Assembly (NCBI GenBank): GCA_024235915.1
Contig: JACKLO010000010.1
Coordinates: 386,282 to 450,281, forward strand
From: Burkholderiaceae bacterium
Lineage (GTDB): Bacteria > Pseudomonadota > Gammaproteobacteria > Burkholderiales > Burkholderiaceae_C
Direction: 5' to 3'
DNA length: 64,000 nucleotides
In this document: in pieces, positions 59,247-64,000 of the stretch
How the letters are laid out: every line of letters starts with the position of its first letter
How positions within the stretch are numbered: the first letter of the stretch is position 1
Notes under the pieces: model-generated
Told to the model about the DNA's origin: nothing
What the model saw: only the letters and a program-made list of their open reading frames with translations
Database searches by the model: none
Made by a program: the position numbers and the translations under genes

Positions 59247-59825
59247 TCAGGCGGCGTTGAGCCACATCGCCGTGTCGAAGGCGCTGCTCATCATCGGCAT
59301 GTTCATGCCGAAGTTCGGGTTCACGCCGTTCTTGCTGGCCACCTTGGCGGCCGGCTTGGCCGGCGCGGCGATGGGCGCCGGGGCCTCGCCACCCTTGCCG
59401 TCCCAGGTGCCGCTGTCCTGGCTGCGGCTGACCGCGAACGAGTAGAAGCAGCGGAAGGGGATGCGCCGGTCGGCCCAGAAATCGGCCGCGTCGCGGAAGG
59501 CGTCGAGCAGCTGCTCGCGGGCCTCGCGGTCGAACCGCGGGTTGTCGGGCAACTGTTCCAGCACCACGACGAAACCAGGCTGCGGGCCGGCCTTGTGAAC
59601 CAGGTCCGTCAGGCAGTCGTAGAGCGCGTCCAGGTTCTTGCCGAAATGCACCGGGAACATGAATGCCGTGGCGATGCCTTCGAGCACGTCCTGCTTGGAC
59701 TGCATGTCGGTCAGGTTCACGTACAGGAAGTGCTGCCCCGCCTGTTCGGCGGCCCGCATCAGGTCGTCCACGTGGTAGGCGCGGATGGCCTGCACGATGT
59801 TCGGACGCACGGATTGCAAGATCAT
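59247..59825 (-). CDS. Barstar-family RNase inhibitor with C-terminal extension
   Basis: A 192-residue cytoplasmic protein. Residues about 40-115 align with barstar: NLTDMQSKQDVLEGIATAFMFPVHFGKNLDALYDCLTDLV, written here only in parts, has KNLDALYDCLTD matching the barstar helix that carries the two barnase-binding Asp residues. The last 70 residues are a Pro/Ala-rich tail ending in a Met/Asn segment not found in classical barstar (about 90 residues). It follows the RNase gene by 47 bases in one operon and should protect the cell from that enzyme before export. Confidence 0.9.
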   Translation of the reverse strand: MILQSVRPNIVQAIRAYHVDDLMRAAEQAGQHFLYVNLTDMQSKQDVLEGIATAFMFPVHFGKNLDALYDCLTDLVHKAGPQPGFVVVLEQLPDNPRFDREAREQLLDAFRDAADFWADRRIPFRCFYSFAVSRSQDSGTWDGKGGEAPAPIAAPAKPAAKVASKNGVNPNFGMNMPMMSSAFDTAMWLNAA

Positions 59826-59872
59826 GGTCGCGATCCTTCGAAGGTCAGAAATGCTCGAACCGGGCCCGCTGC

Positions 59873-60322
59873 TCACTGCACGATGCGGCTGAAGCTCGCG
59901 TAGTGGTCAGCGGTGTAGTAACAGGTCTCGGGGCGATTCGGTGGCTGGCCGCCGCAGACGATGCGGCGGGCGCCACGGTGGCTCACCCCGGGGGTCCTCA
60001 CGGTGTATTCCCTGTAGTAGCCCCTGGGGTGCAACGGCAGAACACGCTCGCGGTTGACGAACACCGAACCGTCCTTGTGCGGGTACGGAAAGGGGCCGCC
60101 AGCCAGGATGAGTGCGTGCGTCTGCCGGGCCTGTGGCGGCAGCGCGGCCAGCGCCACCACCGCTTCGGCGCCTGGCGCCGGCGCTTCCCTGGAGGCGACG
60201 GACACCGAGGTGAGCGCCACCAGCAACGCGCCTGCCGCAGCAACCGTACCCTTGACCAGACGCGAAGCAAGCACTGACTTGCTGACGCCTGGAGCAGGCT
60301 GATTCGATGCACCGACCGTCAT
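59873..60322 (-). CDS. Barnase/RNase T1-family exported ribonuclease
   Basis: A 149-residue guanyl-specific RNase (microbial N1/T1 group). A hydrophobic segment at residues 25-44 is a signal or membrane anchor. The catalytic domain runs from LPPQARQTHALILAGGPFP to the end. Likely catalytic residues are Glu 105 in REYTV, Arg 119/120 in ARRIVCGG and His 140 in DHYASF, in the barnase order E-R-H. ATG 60322 is used; GTG 60346 is possible. A good promoter lies upstream and the inhibitor gene downstream. Confidence 0.88.
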   Translation of the reverse strand: MTVGASNQPAPGVSKSVLASRLVKGTVAAAGALLVALTSVSVASREAPAPGAEAVVALAALPPQARQTHALILAGGPFPYPHKDGSVFVNRERVLPLHPRGYYREYTVRTPGVSHRGARRIVCGGQPPNRPETCYYTADHYASFSRIVQ

Positions 60323-60372
60323 GCGGACCGGAACCTCAGGAGACACGGGAATACCCTGAAAACCAGCTGCGA

Positions 60373-60401
60373 ATGCTACCGGAAACCCCCAAAAAGCTCA
60401 A
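60373..60401 (-). promoter_or_regulatory. Sigma-70 promoter of the RNase-inhibitor pair
   Basis: On the minus strand the -35 TTGAGC (60396-60401) and the -10 TAGCAT (60373-60378) are 17 bases apart, each matching four of six consensus positions. The start would be near 60366, giving a leader of about 43 bases to ATG 60322. The surrounding bases are unusually AT-rich for the window. Confidence 0.6.
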
Positions 60402-60461
60402 GTTACCCGCCCCAATCCGGGGCGATTTCAGGCAAAGAAGTATGCGCTTACGTAACCGGAA

Positions 60462-62780
60462 TCAACGGTGGGCGTTGGCGTCTGCCACCGTCAACGCGGT
60501 CATGTTGACGATGCGGCGCACCGTGGCCGATGCCGTCAGGATGTGCACCGGCTGGTCCGCGCCCAGCAGCACCGGGCCGATGGCGATGCCGCCGCCGGCG
60601 GCGGTCTTCAGCAGGTTGTAGGCGATGTTGGCCGCGTCGATGCCCGGGAAGACCAGCAGGTTGGCCTCGCCCGTGAGCGCGCTGCCCGGCATCATGGTCT
60701 GCCGGCCAGCCGCGTCCAGGGCGATGTCGCCATGCATCTCGCCGTCCACTTCCAGCCAGGGCGCCTGCTCGCGCAGCAGGGCCAGCGTGCGGCGCATCTT
60801 GGCGGCGCTGGGAATCTCCAGGTTGCCGTAGTTCGACGCCGACAGCAGGGCTGCCTTGGGTTGCAGGCCGAAGCGACGCATCTCCTCGGCGGCCATCACC
60901 GTGATCTCGCACAGTTCTTCCGGGCTCGGGTCGGCGTTGACGTGGGTGTCGACCAGGAAGACCTGGCGGCCCGGCAGCAGCAGGCCGTTCATGCAGGCGT
61001 AGACACGCACATCCTGCGGCGTGCTGGGGCTGCCGCCGGCACGCTGGCCGATCACCTGGTCGATGTACTGCAGGTGGTTGGCCGTGGTGCCCCAGGTGCC
61101 GCAGAGCATGCCGTCGACCTCGCCCTTCTTCAGCAGCATGGCGCCGATCAGCGTCAGCCGCCGCCGCATCTCGATCTTCGCGAGCTGCTGGGTCACGCCC
61201 TTGCGCTCGGTCATGCGCAGGTAGGTCTGCCAGAAGTCGCGGTAGCGGTGGTCCTGATCGACGTTGACGACGTCATAGTCCAGGCCTTCGCGCAGGCGCA
61301 GGCCGAAGCGTTCGATGCGCTGGGCGATCACCGCCGGCCGGCCGATCAGCGTGGGCCGCGCGAGGTTCTCGTCGACGACGATCTGGGCGGCGCGCAGCAC
61401 GCGCTCCTCTTCGCCTTCCGCATAGGCCACGCGCTTCTTCGTCGCGTTCTTCGCCGCGATGAAGATCGGCCGCATCAGCTGGCCCGAGGCATAGGCGAAG
61501 GACTGCAGCTTCTCGCGGTAGGCCGCCATGTCGGCGATGGGCCGCAGCGCCACGCTGGATTCCGCCGCGGCCTGCGCCACGGCCGGCGCGATCTTGCCGA
61601 TCAGCCGAGGGTCGAAGGGCTTGGGGATCAGGTACTCCGGCCCGAAGGCCAGGTTCTGGCCGGCATAGGCTGCCGCCACCACGTCGCTCTGCTCGGCCTG
61701 CGCCAGCTCGGCGATGGCGCGCACGGCGGCGATCTCCATGTCGTCCGTCACCGTGGTGGCGCCGCAGTCCAGCGCGCCCCGGAAGATGTAGGGGAAGCAC
61801 AGGACGTTGTTGACCTGGTTCGGGTAGTCGGTGCGCCCGGTGGCCATGATCACGTCGGGCCGCACGGCCTTGGCTTCTTCCGGCAGGATCTCCGGCGTGG
61901 GGTTGGCCAGCGCGAAGATGATGGCTTGCGGCGCCATCGCGGCCACCATGGCCGGCTTGAGCACGCCGCCGGCCGACAGGCCCAGGAACACGTCCGCGCC
62001 TTCGATTACCTCGGCCAGCGTGCGCGCCGCGGTGTCCTGCGCAAACTGCGCCTTGTCCTCGTCCATCAGCTCGGTGCGGCCGGTGTAGACGACGCCGGCC
62101 AGGTCCGTGACCCAGATGTTCTGTCGCGGCACGCCCAGTTTGACCAACAGGCCCAGGCAGGCCAGCGCCGCCGCGCCGGCGCCGCTGGTGACGAGCTTGA
62201 TCTGGTCGATCCGCTTGCCCGAAACCTTCAGTGCGTTGAGCAGCGCCGCACCGACCACGATGGCCGTGCCATGCTGATCGTCGTGGAAGACCGGGATCTT
62301 CATGCGCTCGCGCAGCTTGCGCTCGACGTAGAAGCAGTCCGGCGCCTTGATGTCTTCAAGGTTGACGCCGCCAAAGGTGGGTTCCAGCGCGGCGATGATG
62401 TCGACCAGCTTGTCGAGGTCCTTTTCCTGGATCTCGAGGTCGAAGACATCGATGCCGGCGAACTTCTTGAACAGCACGCCCTTGCCTTCCATCACCGGCT
62501 TGGACGCCAGTGGGCCGATGTCGCCCAGGCCGAGAACGGCGGTGCCGTTGGTCACCACCGCGACCAGGTTGCCGCGGCTGGTGTAGCGGAAGGCGTTGGC
62601 CGGGTCGGCCACGATTTCCTCGCAGGCAGCGGCCACACCGGGGGAATAGGCCAGCGACAGGTCGCGCTGGTTGGACATGGGCTTGGTGGCGTGGATCGCC
62701 ACCTTGCCGGGCACGGGGAACTCGTGATATTCCAGTGCGGCGCGGCGCAGCGCGGCACGCTTGTCATCGGCTTCGGACAT
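60462..62780 (-). CDS. maeB: NADP-dependent malic enzyme (MaeB type)
   Basis: A 772-residue two-domain enzyme. The N-terminal malic domain (about residues 1-420) has LSLAYSPGVAAACEEI, the NAD(P)-binding TSGAGAAALACLGLL and the metal site FHDDQHGTA. The C-terminal domain (about 430-765) is phosphotransacetylase-like (ASNYGNLEIPSAAKM, VFPGIDAANIAYNLLK), thought to be allosteric. It converts malate to pyruvate with NADPH production and acts in C4-dicarboxylate use. GCGTCTTCC-free spacing leaves AGGAAGAG as ribosome site before ATG 62780. It is divergent from a C4-dicarboxylate-type sensor kinase. Confidence 0.95.
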   Translation of the reverse strand: MSEADDKRAALRRAALEYHEFPVPGKVAIHATKPMSNQRDLSLAYSPGVAAACEEIVADPANAFRYTSRGNLVAVVTNGTAVLGLGDIGPLASKPVMEGKGVLFKKFAGIDVFDLEIQEKDLDKLVDIIAALEPTFGGVNLEDIKAPDCFYVERKLRERMKIPVFHDDQHGTAIVVGAALLNALKVSGKRIDQIKLVTSGAGAAALACLGLLVKLGVPRQNIWVTDLAGVVYTGRTELMDEDKAQFAQDTAARTLAEVIEGADVFLGLSAGGVLKPAMVAAMAPQAIIFALANPTPEILPEEAKAVRPDVIMATGRTDYPNQVNNVLCFPYIFRGALDCGATTVTDDMEIAAVRAIAELAQAEQSDVVAAAYAGQNLAFGPEYLIPKPFDPRLIGKIAPAVAQAAAESSVALRPIADMAAYREKLQSFAYASGQLMRPIFIAAKNATKKRVAYAEGEEERVLRAAQIVVDENLARPTLIGRPAVIAQRIERFGLRLREGLDYDVVNVDQDHRYRDFWQTYLRMTERKGVTQQLAKIEMRRRLTLIGAMLLKKGEVDGMLCGTWGTTANHLQYIDQVIGQRAGGSPSTPQDVRVYACMNGLLLPGRQVFLVDTHVNADPSPEELCEITVMAAEEMRRFGLQPKAALLSASNYGNLEIPSAAKMRRTLALLREQAPWLEVDGEMHGDIALDAAGRQTMMPGSALTGEANLLVFPGIDAANIAYNLLKTAAGGGIAIGPVLLGADQPVHILTASATVRRIVNMTALTVADANAHR

Positions 62781-62916
62781 TCGCTCTTCCTGTGGCAAGC
62801 CGCGGGGCGGCCGCGGCTCCGGGGGGCTGCAGTGTGCGCCGACCGCCGCGCACGACCCATGCGCGAAACTGCGTAGCACTCCTGACCGGAGGGGGCCTAT
62901 TCTCGGTGACCTGCGC

Positions 62917-62934
62917 AAGGATGCACGCATCCTT
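62917..62934. promoter_or_regulatory. Palindrome between maeB and the sensor gene
   Basis: AAGGATGC-AC-GCATCCTT is a perfect inverted repeat with eight-base arms in the 189-base divergent gap. It lies 36 bases before the sensor start and 137 bases before maeB. It could be an operator. TATTCT at 62899-62904 is a possible -10 on the plus strand. The rest of the gap shows nothing further. Confidence 0.4.
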
Positions 62935-62969
62935 CAGGACCGCCGCGCACCGCTTGATTACCGCCCCCC

Positions 62970-64000
62970 GTGTTCCCGGCTGTGACCCCTTCGCCCCACG
63001 CCATCACCCCCTTGCCCCGCTGGCTGCGCCGCCGTCGCGTGCTGCTGTGGTCGGCCTTGCTGGCGGGGCTGGTGGTGGCGCAGAGCCTGCTGGTGGGGCT
63101 CACGCTGAGCTACGAGGCCACCCGCACCCAGGAGGCCACCGAGGTGGTCGCGGCCGAGGTGGCTGGCGAGACACGGCGCGAACTGCTGGCCCTGCAGCAG
63201 CAACTGCAGGCCCTCGCGGCCGAGCCCGTTGACGCCTGGGGCGGTGCGGCCACCGCGCTGCTGCGCCGGTACCGCACGCTGGTGCGCCTGGAACGGCGCA
63301 GCGATGCCGACCAGGTGGCCCAGGCGGCCGATTCACCCTTTCAGACCCCGCCCTTCCTGACCATCCGCCGCGAAGAGAGTGACGTCGAGACCGAACTGGC
63401 GTGCGCTGCCGCGCGCAGGACGCTGGTCCCTGCGTTTTCGCGCAGCTACTTCGTGCCCTTGCCCGGCGGGCTGGGGCAGGAGCTGATCGACCTCTGCGTG
63501 CCCATTGCCGCCGTGGGCACCGTGCAGGGCTACGTGGTCGGCACGCTGGCGCTGGCAGCGGTGCTGGATGCCGCCACCACCACAGCACAGTCGCGTGGCC
63601 ATGAATTGAGCTTCGTCGAAGGGGATGGCACGCGGCTGGTGCGGGTGGGCCTGCCGCGCGGCGTCGGTGTCTTCCGCGCCGAACGCCTGGTGGACCTGCC
63701 GGGTGCGACACTGCAGCTGCGGGTGGACAGCGCCACGGGGTCGCCACGGCTGATTCCCAACCTGTCCACCGCGCTGGTGTTGGGGCTGTCGCTGGGCCTG
63801 TTTGCACTGGTGGCGCTGCTGGCCTACGACGTGCGCCGGCGTGCGCTGGCCGAACGTGCGCTGGCCGAGGCGCTGGCCTTTCGCAAGGCGATGGAGGACT
63901 CCCTGGTCACCGGCCTGCGCGCACGCGACCTGAACGGCCGCATCACCTATGTCAACCCGGCGTTCAGCGCGATGGTGGGCTTCTCGGCCGACGAACTGCT
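62970..64000 (+). CDS. PAS-domain membrane sensor kinase, DctS-like (C-terminus beyond window)
   Basis: At least 343 codons are open to the window edge. A basic N-terminus and one helix (LLWSALLAGLVVAQSLLVGL) lead to a periplasmic sensing domain (about residues 45-250), a second helix (TALVLGLSLGLFALVALLAY) and a cytoplasmic PAS domain beginning AFRKAMEDSLVTGLRARD. This wording is as I remember it for DctS C4-dicarboxylate sensor kinases of Burkholderiales; kinase domains would follow outside the window. The start is uncertain: GTG at 62970 or 62982, neither with a ribosome site. Divergence from malic enzyme fits malate or succinate sensing. Confidence 0.8.
   Translation, partial: MFPAVTPSPHAITPLPRWLRRRRVLLWSALLAGLVVAQSLLVGLTLSYEATRTQEATEVVAAEVAGETRRELLALQQQLQALAAEPVDAWGGAATALLRRYRTLVRLERRSDADQVAQAADSPFQTPPFLTIRREESDVETELACAAARRTLVPAFSRSYFVPLPGGLGQELIDLCVPIAAVGTVQGYVVGTLALAAVLDAATTTAQSRGHELSFVEGDGTRLVRVGLPRGVGVFRAERLVDLPGATLQLRVDSATGSPRLIPNLSTALVLGLSLGLFALVALLAYDVRRRALAERALAEALAFRKAMEDSLVTGLRARDLNGRITYVNPAFSAMVGFSADEL

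Noticed and set aside
60468..62876. 802-codon open frame opposite malic enzyme
   Set aside because: Same reasoning: maeB on the minus strand is complete with both domains; the opposite frame is a composition artefact.

Overview
The window is very GC-rich (about 70 % by eye) and gene-dense, and reads as the chromosome of a betaproteobacterium of the order Burkholderiales, most likely the Rubrivivax/Leptothrix/Ideonella (Sphaerotilaceae) side. The reasons are the gene orders lptA-lptB-rpoN, nudix-mnmA and amgK/lptD-surA-rsmA, three PEP-CTERM-type exported proteins, an aapJQMP-type amino-acid transporter and the overall protein style. No rRNA, tRNA, insertion sequence, prophage or CRISPR array was seen. 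No gene-free stretch exceeds about 260 bases.

Layout. 1-3057: a geranylgeranyl-reductase-like flavoprotein (cut by the window start), a DksA/TraR zinc-finger protein, a small eRF1-domain-like protein and a DUF2817 peptidase-like protein. 3086-6985: haloacid dehalogenase and malate synthase G in one operon, divergent from a LysR regulator, which suggests a haloacetate-glycolate-glyoxylate-malate route. 7019-8368: a Ser/Thr protein kinase fused to a cyclic-nucleotide-binding domain. 8464-14699: argS, a SPOR protein, dsbA, then lptA-lptB-rpoN. Both argS and rpoN are preceded by copies of a repeat that encodes short ORFs coupled to the gene start. 14729-20696: a PEP-CTERM protein, an RNA methyltransferase, DedA, YidB, rsmE and a fatty-acyl-CoA ligase. 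20806-26596: a four-gene defence-type operon, HigB-like toxin, HigA/IrrE-like antitoxin, type III-like DNA methyltransferase and restriction helicase-nuclease.

26710-31392: pntAB, nudix and mnmA. 31514-38928: a PEP-CTERM-like protein, an esterase-type hydrolase, a GntR(YtrA)-ABC-membrane protein operon with a clear promoter/operator, an Old Yellow Enzyme, a VOC protein and an AmpG-like permease. 38961-41350: a tannase/feruloyl-esterase-type enzyme divergent from a MarR regulator, with two palindromic sites between them. 41432-45612: the polar amino-acid ABC transporter, whose binding-protein gene aapJ carries an in-frame amber codon; a strong sigma-54 site lies upstream. 45780-51647: a TPR protein, a crotonase, a lipase-like hydrolase, an M20 peptidase, a PEP-CTERM protein behind a near-consensus sigma-54 site, and an orphan exported protein. 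51758-59185: ABC exporter, amgK, lptD, surA and rsmA (outer-membrane biogenesis and cell-wall recycling). 59247-60322: an exported barnase-like RNase with a barstar-like inhibitor. 60462-64000: NADP-malic enzyme, divergent from a DctS-like sensor kinase that runs off the window.

The items most worth a second look are the translated repeat upstream of argS and rpoN, the toxin-antitoxin/restriction operon with a foreign-looking target-recognition segment, the amber-interrupted aapJ, and the sigma-54 promoters of exported PEP-CTERM genes in a window that itself encodes RpoN. Starts were chosen by reading the bases; all family assignments are from recognition, not from a database search.
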